Assembly (NCBI GenBank): GCA_036675475.1 | Contig: JAKFEY010000019.1 | Location: 1 to 27,439 of the forward strand | Source: JALYRV01 sp036675475 | GTDB taxonomy: Bacteria > Acidobacteriota > Vicinamibacteria > Vicinamibacterales > SCN-69-37 | Length of the DNA: 27,439 nucleotides | Direction of reading: 5' to 3' | Shown here: positions 14,893 through 22,162 of the stretch, one piece after another | How positions within the stretch are numbered: the stretch's first letter is position 1 | Layout of the letters: each line of letters begins with the position of its first letter | Position numbers and translations under genes: made by a program | Notes under the pieces: model-generated | Databases searched by the model: none | What the model saw: the letters and a program-made list of their open reading frames with translations, nothing else | Told to the model about the DNA's origin: nothing

Positions 14893-15509
14893 CAATCGAA
14901 CAGCTGTCTCTGTTTGTGAAACGACTTGCGATGAATCGCGGAATAGCCGTGCGCCTTCACGGCCGCCAGGTGCTCCTGCGTCGCGTAGCCTTTGTGCCTG
15001 TCGAGACCGTAGACCGGATACTGCTCGTGCAGCAGCGTCATCAATCGATCGCGCGTGACTTTCGCCAGGATCGACGCCGCGGCGATGGCCGTGCAGCGGG
15101 CGTCGCCGTGCACGACCGCGCGCTGCGCCATCGGCAAATCGGGAATCCTGAAGGCGTCGACCAGAACGAAGTCGGGCAGTGGCGCCATGCCCATGACCGC
15201 GCGGTTCATCGCGGCCAGCGACGCGTGATGGATGTTGAGGCGATCGATTTCCTCGGGCTCGACGATCGACACCGACCACGCCACGGCGGCCTTGACGATG
15301 CGCGCGAACAGGCGCTCGCGCTCACTCGCCGTCACCGTCTTCGAGTCGGCAATCCGGGGAACGTACTTGCGGGGATCGAGAGCGACGGCGCCGGCGACGA
15401 CGGGGCCGGCCAGGCAGCCGCGCCCCACTTCGTCGACGCCGGCGACGCACGTGTATCCCTCGCGCCGGACGGCGTTCTCAATCGTGCGGAACGCGCGAAC
15501 CCGTACCAA
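14892..15509 (-). CDS. rnhB: Ribonuclease HII
   Basis: RNase HII removes ribonucleotides and RNA primers from DNA-RNA hybrids. The active site is visible: GVDEVGRGCLAGPVVAGAV at 24-42 (catalytic Asp-Glu), LVDAFRIP with the third acidic residue and AIAAASILAKVTRDRLM with the fourth. GLDRHKGYATQEH near the C-terminus is also diagnostic. At 205 residues the length is normal. The start is TTG at 15509, preceded by GAGG with 7-base spacing; no ATG or GTG lies between the rplS stop and the first motif. It is 21 bases downstream of rplS and overlaps the TPR gene by one base. Confidence 0.95.
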   Translation of the reverse strand: MVRVRAFRTIENAVRREGYTCVAGVDEVGRGCLAGPVVAGAVALDPRKYVPRIADSKTVTASERERLFARIVKAAVAWSVSIVEPEEIDRLNIHHASLAAMNRAVMGMAPLPDFVLVDAFRIPDLPMAQRAVVHGDARCTAIAAASILAKVTRDRLMTLLHEQYPVYGLDRHKGYATQEHLAAVKAHGYSAIHRKSFHKQRQLFD

Positions 15510-15530
15510 CGAGGCGCCTCGAAAAGGAAG

Positions 15531-15884
15531 CTACGCCGTGACGGTGCGCTTCTGTTCCTTCATGCGCGCGGCCTTGCCCTTGAGATCGCGCAGGAAGTAG
15601 AGCTTCGAGCGGCGGACCTTCGCGCTGCGGACGACGTCGATCTTGTCGATGATCGGCGAGTGCAGCGGGAAGATGCGCTCCACACCCTGGCCGAACGAGA
15701 CCTTGCGGACGGTGAACGTCGCGCGCGATCCGCCGCGGTGCAGGCCGATGACGATGCCCTCGAAGATCTGGATGCGTTCCTTGTCGCCTTCGCGCACCTT
15801 CACGTGCACGCGCACCGTCTCGCCCGAGCGCGGCACCGCGCGGTCGGTCACTTCCCGCTGTTCGATCGTTTCCATCAGATTCAT
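15531..15884 (-). CDS. rplS: 50S ribosomal protein L19
   Basis: L19 lies at the 30S-50S interface. The 117-residue product contains GETVRVHVKVREGDKERIQI, FEGIVIGLHRGG, FTVRKVSFGQGVERIFPLHS and KVRRSKLYFLRDLKGKAAR, all diagnostic. The ATG at 15884 overlaps the trmD stop (ATGA), giving normal length; the longer open frame upstream to 16016 is trmD shadow. The order rpsP-khpA-rimM-trmD-rplS is the classical conserved cluster. Confidence 0.98.
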   Translation of the reverse strand: MNLMETIEQREVTDRAVPRSGETVRVHVKVREGDKERIQIFEGIVIGLHRGGSRATFTVRKVSFGQGVERIFPLHSPIIDKIDVVRSAKVRRSKLYFLRDLKGKAARMKEQKRTVTA

Positions 15885-16639
15885 GACGTTGTGTCCTCTA
15901 ACTCTCTTCGCAACTCGTCGAGCACCGCCCGGTCGGCGGGCTCGAGCCCATCGGCGCGCTCGAGCAGGTCGGGCCTGCGCGCGAGCGTGCGGCGCAGCCG
16001 TTCGCGCCGCCGCCATTTCTCGATCTCGGCATGATGCCCTGACGTGAGCACCGCCGGCACCGCGCGCCCCTCGAACTCCGCAGGACGCGTGTAGTGCGGG
16101 TGGTCGAGCACGCCGGCCGCGAAGGAATCCTCCGCCACCGACTGCTGATCCCCGACCACGCCGGGCACCAGCCTCACCACCGCGTCGATGAACACGAGCG
16201 CGGGCAGCTCGCCGCCCGTCAGCACGTAATCACCGATCGAAATCTCGTCGGTCACGAGCGCGTCGACCACGCGCTCGTCGACCCCTTCGTAGCGGCCGCT
16301 GATCACGATCAGCCGCGCCATGCCGCTGAAGCGCGCGGCCTCCGCGTGGGTCAGCGCGCGCCCCTGCGGCGTCATCAGCACCACCGCGTCGGCCTTGCCG
16401 CGCTCGGCCTCGATGGCGGCCACCGCGCGAAACAGCGGCTCGGGCTTCAGCACCATCCCCGGCCCGCCGCCAAACGGCACATCGTCGACCGTGCGGTGGC
16501 GATCCGTCGTGTAGTCGCGCAGGTCGCGCACCGTGATGTCCACGACCTCTCGGTCCACGGCGCGCCCGATGATGCCCTCGTCGAGCGCGTGCCGCACCAT
16601 CGCCGGGAAGATCGTGACAACGTCAACCTGCATGGTCAT
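15881..16639 (-). CDS. trmD: tRNA (guanine-N1)-methyltransferase TrmD
   Basis: TrmD makes m1G37 in tRNA, preventing +1 frameshifting, with SAM as methyl donor. The SPOUT trefoil knot is visible in LIVISGRYEGVDERVVDAL and DEISIGDYVLTGGELPALV. The N-terminus has VDVVTIFPAM and DDVPFGGGPGMVLKPEP, and HPHYTRPAEFEG lies near the C-terminal domain, which binds the anticodon arm. Length 252 is normal. ATG at 16639 or two codons later at 16633 both fit; the start overlaps the end of rimM by 17 bases. Confidence 0.98.
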   Translation of the reverse strand: MTMQVDVVTIFPAMVRHALDEGIIGRAVDREVVDITVRDLRDYTTDRHRTVDDVPFGGGPGMVLKPEPLFRAVAAIEAERGKADAVVLMTPQGRALTHAEAARFSGMARLIVISGRYEGVDERVVDALVTDEISIGDYVLTGGELPALVFIDAVVRLVPGVVGDQQSVAEDSFAAGVLDHPHYTRPAEFEGRAVPAVLTSGHHAEIEKWRRRERLRRTLARRPDLLERADGLEPADRAVLDELRRELEDTTS

Positions 16640-17228
16640 CGTCGTCCGGCACTTCCCGCTTCCGCCAGTCGCCGCTTCGATTCGCTTCGAGCAGGCCCTC
16701 GGGCGGGTCGATCACAATCTCTTTCGCCGCTACGTTCACGTCGCAGAACTCGGCGACCAGCGGTACCAGCGTTTCGCCGCCGTGCCCGTCGATCACCAGG
16801 ATGCTGCGTTCGGCCGGCCCCGCAATTGCCGTGACCGTGCCGACGTCCTGGCCGTCCTTCGTGCGCACCGTGCTGCCGAGCAGCTGATGGTGATACCAGG
16901 CGTTGCCGGGCAGCGCGCCGAGGGCGCTTTCGGGCACCCGCAGCTCGAGCCCGCGCAGCGTCTCGGCATCGTCCATCGACGCCATCGCGTCGAACCTGAC
17001 GATGGGCCGCCCGGCGTGCATCCGGGACACCGCCACGGTCATTGGCGACACCGTGCCGCCGCGCTGCGCAAACACCGTGGCGCCTTCCGCAAAGCGCTCT
17101 TCCGGGAAATCGGTCGACGGGTCGATGACGACTTCGCCGCGAATGCCGTGCGGCCGCGCGATGCGGCCGACCAGGACCATGTCGTCCCAGCCGCCGGCAT
17201 CCCCGGCCACGTTACTCACGGAAAGCAC
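16623..17228 (-). CDS. rimM: Ribosome maturation factor RimM
   Basis: RimM assists late assembly of the 30S head and binds S19. The N-terminal domain starts with MVLVGRIARPHGIRGEVVI, and the PRC-barrel part has WYHHQLLG, DVGTVTAI and ILVIDGHGGETLVPLV. The first clean ATG is at 17180 (185 residues, usual length). Upstream in-frame GTGs at 17228, 17219 and 17210 would add up to 16 residues including GGWDD; the first of these lies inside a hairpin arm. The start is therefore uncertain and may be affected by that structure. A hairpin-filled gap separates it from khpA. Confidence 0.93.
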   Translation of the reverse strand: MLSVSNVAGDAGGWDDMVLVGRIARPHGIRGEVVIDPSTDFPEERFAEGATVFAQRGGTVSPMTVAVSRMHAGRPIVRFDAMASMDDAETLRGLELRVPESALGALPGNAWYHHQLLGSTVRTKDGQDVGTVTAIAGPAERSILVIDGHGGETLVPLVAEFCDVNVAAKEIVIDPPEGLLEANRSGDWRKREVPDDDDHAG

Positions 17229-17287
17229 GTGACATGACGTGGGAGGGGGATCGCTCCGAATACCACATCATGTCAAGTGCTTTCCGT
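17218..17287. repeat. Inverted repeat with 24-base arms between khpA and rimM
   Basis: Arms 17218-17241 and 17264-17287 match at 22 of 24 positions; the loop is 22 bases with a small inner GGAG/CTCC pair. The outer ends are ACGGAAAGCAC and its near-complement. It begins directly after the khpA TAG and covers the upstream in-frame GTGs of rimM. It could be a small mobile palindrome (MITE- or REP-like) or a regulatory hairpin in the polycistronic mRNA. Confidence 0.92.
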
Positions 17288-17527
17288 CTAATCCCTGAAC
17301 TCGACGGTGACCCGCCGGTCTTCGAGGTCGCCCGCCGCGGCGGCCACCGTGCGCACGGCCGCGGCCGTGCGGCCCTGGCGGCCGATGATGCGTCCCAGTT
17401 CGCCCTGCGCCATGAAGACCTCCACCACGGTCTGCCCGCGGTGCTCGGCCTCGGTGACGCGGACGTCATCGGGACGCCCGGCCAGCGCGCGAGCCATCAC
17501 CTCGACGACCTCGCGCGCGCGGCTCAT
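17288..17527 (-). CDS. khpA: KH-domain RNA-binding protein KhpA
   Basis: A 79-residue single KH domain. The RNA-binding loop is visible as GELGRIIGRQGRTAAAVRTV, with GRQG at 49-52. In other bacteria KhpA pairs with KhpB (Jag) and affects cell division and RNA; KhpB is not in the window. The ATG at 17527 overlaps the rpsP stop (ATGA), and its place between rpsP and rimM is the conserved one. Confidence 0.95.
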   Translation of the reverse strand: MSRAREVVEVMARALAGRPDDVRVTEAEHRGQTVVEVFMAQGELGRIIGRQGRTAAAVRTVAAAAGDLEDRRVTVEFRD

Positions 17528-17802
17528 GCCTGGGCGCCTTCGGCGGCCGGCGTGTCGGCGGCCGGAGCGTCCGGCGCGCGGCTGATGAGCGTGCGCACCG
17601 TGTCCGACGGGCGCGCGCCCTTCGAAATCCAGTACGCGATGCGCTCGCGATTGAGCGTCAGCGTCTCGGGGTTCGTGCGCGGGTTGTAAGTGCCCAGCAC
17701 CTCGTTGAACGCGCCGTCGCGCGGCGACGTGTGCTCGGTCACGACCAGACGGAAAAACGGGCGCTTCTTCGAACCGACACGCCGCATGCGAATAACAAGC
17801 AT
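17524..17802 (-). CDS. rpsP: 30S ribosomal protein S16
   Basis: S16 is an early 30S assembly protein. The 92 residues begin with IRMRRVGSKKRPFFRLVV, followed by FNEVLGTYNPRTNPETLTLN and RIAYWISKGARPSDTVRTLI, all typical. The last 20 residues form an Ala/Pro-rich tail, a common variable extension. The ATG at 17802 is preceded by GGAG at suitable spacing, which comes from the last unit of a tandem repeat. Confidence 0.98.
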   Translation of the reverse strand: MLVIRMRRVGSKKRPFFRLVVTEHTSPRDGAFNEVLGTYNPRTNPETLTLNRERIAYWISKGARPSDTVRTLISRAPDAPAADTPAAEGAQA

Positions 17803-17846
17803 CTAACTCTCCAACTCTTAACTCACCAACTCTTAACTCACCAACT
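17803..17846. repeat. Tandem 15-base repeat between ffh and rpsP
   Basis: CCAACTCTTAACTCA occurs at 17811-17825 and 17826-17840 and continues as CCAACT to 17846, reaching into the ffh stop codon; a degenerate unit lies at 17803-17810. On the transcribed strand the units read GAGTTAA and GAGTTGGT alternately, so the true period is 7-8. The last unit carries GGAG instead of GGTG and provides the rpsP ribosome binding site. Confidence 0.9.
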
Positions 17847-19215
17847 ATCGGCCTAACTGTCTCAAGAGCTTCTGTGGATTCATGCCCTTGAGTTTCTTCG
17901 CCGAGCCGCCCTGCATGAGGCCGCCCATCGATTTCAGCATCTTGCGCATCTGCACGAACTGTTTCAGCAGGTTGTTCACCTCCTGCACCGTCGTGCCGCT
18001 GCCCTTCGCGATGCGCTTGCGGCGCTGGCCGTTGATCACCTGGTGATTGCGCCGCTCTGTCGGCGTCATCGAGTTGATGATCGCCTCGACGCGGTTCACC
18101 TGGCCTTCGTCGACCTGCTCCTTCGACTTCTGCAGCTCCTTCAGCTGTCCGAAGCCCGGAAGCATGCCCAGAATCTGCTCGAGCGGCCCCATCTTGCGGA
18201 TGGCGCGGAGCTGATCCCGAAAATCCTCGAGCGTGAACTCGTCACGCCGAATCTTCTGCTCGAGCGCGGCGGCCTCGTCCTCGGAGTAGGCCTGCTCGGC
18301 CTTCTCGATGAGCGAGAGCACGTCGCCCATCCCCAGCACGCGCGACACCACGCGGTCGGGATGAAACGGCTCGAGATCCTGCAGCCGCTCGCCGCTGCCC
18401 GCAAACGCGATGGGCACGCCGACAACCGACACCACCGACAGCGCCGCGCCGCCGCGCGCGTCGCCGTCCATCTTGGTCAGCACGACGCCGGTGACGCCAA
18501 TCCGCCGGTTGAACTCACCGGCCGACTTGATCGCGTCCTGCCCCGTCATCGCGTCGGCGACGAACAACTGGTCCACCGGCTCGACCGCCGCCTTGATGGC
18601 GTCGAGCTCGCCCATCAGGTCGTCGTCGATGTGCAGGCGGCCCGCCGTGTCGACGATGACGACGTCGAAGCCCTTGCCGCGCGCGGCCTGCAGCGCGCCC
18701 GCGGCGCGCGCCACCGGATCCATCTCGCCGGCCGGGTCGTGCACCGGCACGTCAATCTGCTTCGCGAGCACCGACAGCTGCTGGATGGCAGCCGGGCGGC
18801 GCACGTCGGTCGACACCAGAATCGGGTGCCGGCCCTGCGACTTCAGCAGCCGCGACAACTTCGCCGCCGTCGTCGTCTTGCCCGAGCCCTGAAGGCCGAG
18901 CAGCATCACCACGCGCGGCGTCTTTGCCGACGGCGGCAGCCCGCCTTCGGTGGTGCCGAAGAGCGCCAGCATCTCGTCGCGCACGATGCGGACGACCTGC
19001 TGGTCGGGCGAGAGGCTCGCCAGCACTTCACTGTCGACCGCGCGATCGCGCACGCGATCGATGAACGCCTTGACGACGCGGAAGTTGACGTCGGCTTCGA
19101 GCAGCGCCAGCCGGATTTCCCGGAGGGCGAGTTCGACGCCTTCCTCGGTCAGGCGCCCCTGGCCGCGAAGCGACGCAAAGACGTCCTGAAGCCGGTTGCT
19201 CAGCGACTCAAACAT
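17845..19215 (-). CDS. ffh: Signal recognition particle protein Ffh
   Basis: Ffh (SRP54) binds signal sequences on nascent chains and, with FtsY, targets them to the membrane. The N domain is followed by the GTPase G1 motif GLQGSGKTTT at 107-116, the closing loop DVRRPAAIQQL, DTAGRLHIDDDL, TKMDGDARGG and FAGSGERLQDLEPFHPDRV. The methionine-rich M domain from about 310 has MGPLEQILGMLPGFGQL, the RNA-binding SMTPTERRNHQVINGQRRKR and a Met/Gly-rich end. Length 456 is normal. It has its own promoter at 19256-19285 and heads the ribosomal gene run; ftsY lies upstream on the same strand, separated by the riboflavin genes. Confidence 0.98.
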   Translation of the reverse strand: MFESLSNRLQDVFASLRGQGRLTEEGVELALREIRLALLEADVNFRVVKAFIDRVRDRAVDSEVLASLSPDQQVVRIVRDEMLALFGTTEGGLPPSAKTPRVVMLLGLQGSGKTTTAAKLSRLLKSQGRHPILVSTDVRRPAAIQQLSVLAKQIDVPVHDPAGEMDPVARAAGALQAARGKGFDVVIVDTAGRLHIDDDLMGELDAIKAAVEPVDQLFVADAMTGQDAIKSAGEFNRRIGVTGVVLTKMDGDARGGAALSVVSVVGVPIAFAGSGERLQDLEPFHPDRVVSRVLGMGDVLSLIEKAEQAYSEDEAAALEQKIRRDEFTLEDFRDQLRAIRKMGPLEQILGMLPGFGQLKELQKSKEQVDEGQVNRVEAIINSMTPTERRNHQVINGQRRKRIAKGSGTTVQEVNNLLKQFVQMRKMLKSMGGLMQGGSAKKLKGMNPQKLLRQLGR

Positions 19216-19255
19216 GTCGCGCTGGTTCCCCTAACCGGTTCAAACGCAAACAGTT

Positions 19256-19285
19256 ATTGTAGGTGAACCCCGGCAGGACTGTCCA
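19256..19285 (-). promoter_or_regulatory. Sigma70-type promoter of the ffh run
   Basis: On the minus strand TGGACA (19280-19285) and TACAAT (19256-19261) are separated by 18 bases. Transcription would start near 19249, giving a leader of about 35 bases with an AGGGGAA element before the ffh ATG at 19215. The promoter is placed in the gap immediately after the ribBA stop at 19290. Confidence 0.7.
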
Positions 19286-19289
19286 GCGG

Positions 19290-20537
19290 TTAGACCCCGG
19301 ACAGCTTATGGCCCAGCTTGTCTTTCTTGGTCTTGAGATAGCGCTCGGTGTGCTCCTGCGCGGGAATTTCGAGCGGCAGCGTCTCGGCCACGGCGAGGCC
19401 GTATCCCTCTAACCCCACGAATTTGCGGGGGTTATTCGTCAGCAGGCGCATGGTGCGGACGCCGAGGTCGCGCAGAATCTGCGCGCCGATGCCGTAATCG
19501 CGCTGGTCGGCCTTGAAGCCAAGGCGCTCGTTCGCCTCGACCGTGTCGAACCCCTGGTCCTGCAGCTCGTACGCGCGGATCTTGTTGGCGAGACCGATGC
19601 CCCGCCCTTCCTGGTTGAGATACAGCAGGACGCCGCGCCCTTCCTTGGCGATCTGTTCGAGCGCGCCATCCAGCTGGGGACCGCAGTCGCAGCGCATCGA
19701 GTGGAAGACGTCGCCGGTGAGGCACTTCGAGTGCACGCGCACCATCACGCGCTCGCCGTCGCCGATCTCGCCGCGCACGAGCGCCACGTGCGTCTCGCCG
19801 TCGATCACGCTTTCATACGCGGCCACCGTGAAGGGGCCGTGCTCGGTGGGCAGCGACGCCGTGGCGACGCGGCGCACCAGGCCCTCGGTGCGCATGCGAT
19901 AGCGAATCAGGTCCTTGATGGTGACGAGCAGCAGCTTGTGCCGCTTCGCGAACTTCAGCAGATCGGGCACGCGCGCCATCGACCCGTCGCGGTTCATGAT
20001 TTCGCAGATGACGCCGGCCGGATAGAGGCCGGCAATGCGCGCGAGGTCGACGGCCGCCTCGGTCTGGCCCGCGCGCACGAGCACGCCGCCCGGCTTCGAG
20101 CGCAGCGGGAACATGTGGCCGGGGCGCGCGAGATCCGCCGGCTGCGTCTTGGGATCGATCGCCGCGAGCACGGTGGCCGCGCGATCCGACGCCGAGATGC
20201 CCGTGCTGGTGGAATGCTTCGCTTCGATCGAGACCGTGAAGGCGGTTTCGAACCGCGCGGTGTTCTGCGGCACCATCAGCGGCAGATCGAGCTGCTCGAG
20301 CCGCTCGGCCGTCATCGGCATGCAGATCAGGCCGCGGCCGTGCGTGGCCATGAAGTTGATCACGTCGGGCGTGACCTTCTCGGCCGCAATCGTCAGGTCG
20401 CCTTCATTCTCGCGGTCCTCATCGTCGACGACGATGACCATGCGGCCGTTGCGGATGTCCTCGATCGCGGCCTCGATGGGCGCGAAGGGACCGGTCGCGG
20501 CGCCCTTAGCGAGCTTGATCGACTGCCGTGACGACAT
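19290..20537 (-). CDS. ribBA: Bifunctional 3,4-dihydroxy-2-butanone-4-phosphate synthase / GTP cyclohydrolase II
   Basis: RibBA makes both early riboflavin precursors. The N-terminal RibB half has VIVVDDEDRENEGDLTIAAE, ATHGRGLICMPM, HSTSTGISASDRA and ARPGHMFPLRSKPGGVL. The C-terminal RibA half has RVHSKCLTGDVFHSMRCDCG (three zinc Cys) and LLYLNQEGRGIGLANKI, then NERLGFKADQRDYGIGAQIL. With the ATG at 20537 it is 415 residues; a TTG at 20546 adds three. The start overlaps the end of ribE by 32 bases. No FMN riboswitch is seen ahead of it, since it lies within an overlapping gene run. Confidence 0.96.
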   Translation of the reverse strand: MSSRQSIKLAKGAATGPFAPIEAAIEDIRNGRMVIVVDDEDRENEGDLTIAAEKVTPDVINFMATHGRGLICMPMTAERLEQLDLPLMVPQNTARFETAFTVSIEAKHSTSTGISASDRAATVLAAIDPKTQPADLARPGHMFPLRSKPGGVLVRAGQTEAAVDLARIAGLYPAGVICEIMNRDGSMARVPDLLKFAKRHKLLLVTIKDLIRYRMRTEGLVRRVATASLPTEHGPFTVAAYESVIDGETHVALVRGEIGDGERVMVRVHSKCLTGDVFHSMRCDCGPQLDGALEQIAKEGRGVLLYLNQEGRGIGLANKIRAYELQDQGFDTVEANERLGFKADQRDYGIGAQILRDLGVRTMRLLTNNPRKFVGLEGYGLAVAETLPLEIPAQEHTERYLKTKKDKLGHKLSGV

Positions 20538-21096
20538 ACTTTCCAATTATGTCGCATTCGACGTTGACGCGGTCGCCGGGCCTGAGCAGCCCGAGCGTGG
20601 TGTGGGCAAGCGTGTGCGGCACGATCTGGAAGCCGGCGTGCGACTCGTGGAGGCGGGCGATCGTGAGCGAAATGCCGTCGACCGCCAGCGAGCCTTTCTC
20701 GACCAGGTAGCGCGACAGCGCCGGCGGGACGTCGACGACGAGCCAGTGATGATCGCCCTCGCGCGTGAAGGTGGTGATCTCGCCGACGCCGTCGACGTGG
20801 CCCTGCACGATGTGGCCGCCGAAGCGGCCGTTGGCGGGCATCGACCGCTCGAGATTCACGCGCGCGCCCGCGGTGAGGTGCCCGATCGTCGTTACCGCGA
20901 GGGTAGCGGGTGAGACATCGGCGAAGAAGCGGCGCGCGTCGGGCGCCACCGCGGTCAGGCACACGCCGTTGACGGCAATGCTTTCGCCGGGCGCGAGCTC
21001 GCGCCCCAGGCGTGTGCCGATGCCGAGCCGCAGCGCGCCATCGGCGCGATCGGCGCTCAGCACTTCCCCGACGTCTTCAATCAGCCCGGTAAACAT
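20506..21096 (-). CDS. ribE: Riboflavin synthase alpha chain
   Basis: Catalyses the dismutation of two 6,7-dimethyl-8-ribityllumazine molecules to riboflavin. The start MFTGLIEDVGEVLS is universal; the two tandem lumazine-binding barrels each show the repeat pattern, with GESIAVNGVCLTAVA in the first and KGSLAVDGISLTIARL in the second. GGHIVQGHVDGVGEIT and VPHTLAHTTLG are typical. Length 196 is normal. ATG at 21096 overlaps the ribD end by 20 bases. The substrate-making enzyme RibH is not in the window. Confidence 0.96.
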   Translation of the reverse strand: MFTGLIEDVGEVLSADRADGALRLGIGTRLGRELAPGESIAVNGVCLTAVAPDARRFFADVSPATLAVTTIGHLTAGARVNLERSMPANGRFGGHIVQGHVDGVGEITTFTREGDHHWLVVDVPPALSRYLVEKGSLAVDGISLTIARLHESHAGFQIVPHTLAHTTLGLLRPGDRVNVECDIIGKYVVTAVDQAR

Positions 21097-22162
21097 CAGC
21101 CTCCAGCAGCGTATCAGCCCCTGCGCGCGTCTCTATTGGAATCGCCAGTCGTCCTTCGAGCGCGAGCAGCCGAGGTTCCGCCACACCGGAACCGAGCGTG
21201 CGCGGCACGACGATCGTCTGCACGCGGTCGACCAGGTCGGCGGCGGCAAACGCGTCCTGCAGCGCGGGACCGCCTTCGACGAGCAGCGACGTGATGTCGC
21301 GCGCCGCCAGCTCGGTGAGGGCCGCGTGCAGATCGCGCCGCGGGAGCGCGAGCACTTCCACGCCGCGATCGCGCAGAGCCCGCACGAGCGACGCGCGCGC
21401 GGCCACGGCTTCGGCCGTCGCGAGGATCAGCACGGGGCCGGCGTCGAGCGTGGCATAGAGCCGGCGCTCGGCCGGCGCGCGCAGGTGCCAGTCGAACACC
21501 ACGCGCGTGAGCGGCCGTTCGCGGAACGCGCCGCGCGGCGTGAGCAGCGGGTCGTCGGCGATCAGGGTGCCGGCGCCCACGGCAATGGCGTCGATCTCGG
21601 CGCGCTGGCGGTGCATCAGCGCATCCATCGGCGCGCCGGTCAGCTTCACGCGCGCGCCGGGCCGGCCGACGAAGCCATCGGCCGTCCGCGCGATCTTCAG
21701 GGTGACGTGCGGGCGCCGCTTCGTGATCCACGTCAGGAAGGGCGCGTTCATCCGCGCGGCGTCATCCGCGAGCACGCCCAGATCCACGGTGACGCCCTGC
21801 GCGCGCAGCAGCGCGATGCCTTCGCCGCGCACGTGCGGATTGGGGTCGGCCATCGCAATCACCGCGCGCGCGATGCCGGCAGCGGCCACCTGCGGCGCGC
21901 ACGGCGGCGTGCGGCCGTGGTGCGCGCAGGGCTCCAGCGTGCAGTACAGCGTCGCGCCGCGCGCGAGCGATCCCGCGCCGGCCAGCGCGTGGACTTCGGC
22001 ATGCGGCCCGCCCGCCTGCAAATGCGCGCCCTGCCCCACAACCACCCCGCCGGGCGACACGATGACGGCGCCGACAATGGGATTGGGACTGGTGCGGCCG
22101 CGGCCGCGTTCGGCGGCAAACAGCGCGCGCCGCATGAAGTCGCGATCGGCGTCCTCTACCAC
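21077..22162 (-). CDS. ribD: Bifunctional diaminohydroxyphosphoribosylaminopyrimidine deaminase / 5-amino-6-(5-phosphoribosylamino)uracil reductase
   Basis: RibD carries out the deamination and reduction after GTP cyclohydrolase II. The deaminase domain (1 to about 145) has SPNPIVGAVIV, zinc ligands in GPHAEVHAL and CTLEPCAHHGRTPPC. The reductase domain has RRPHVTLKIARTADGFVG, IAVGAGTLIADDPLLTPR and SLLVEGGPALQDAF. Length 361 is normal. The start is GTG at 22162, overlapping the ftsY stop by 7 bases; an ATG nine codons downstream would cut into the first helix. Confidence 0.96.
   Translation of the reverse strand: MVEDADRDFMRRALFAAERGRGRTSPNPIVGAVIVSPGGVVVGQGAHLQAGGPHAEVHALAGAGSLARGATLYCTLEPCAHHGRTPPCAPQVAAAGIARAVIAMADPNPHVRGEGIALLRAQGVTVDLGVLADDAARMNAPFLTWITKRRPHVTLKIARTADGFVGRPGARVKLTGAPMDALMHRQRAEIDAIAVGAGTLIADDPLLTPRGAFRERPLTRVVFDWHLRAPAERRLYATLDAGPVLILATAEAVAARASLVRALRDRGVEVLALPRRDLHAALTELAARDITSLLVEGGPALQDAFAAADLVDRVQTIVVPRTLGSGVAEPRLLALEGRLAIPIETRAGADTLLEADVYRAD

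Noticed and set aside
17275..17280. TTGACA-like sequence in the right arm of the khpA-rimM hairpin, as a possible promoter
   Set aside because: On the minus strand TTGACA is present, but no acceptable -10 box follows at 16-18 bases.
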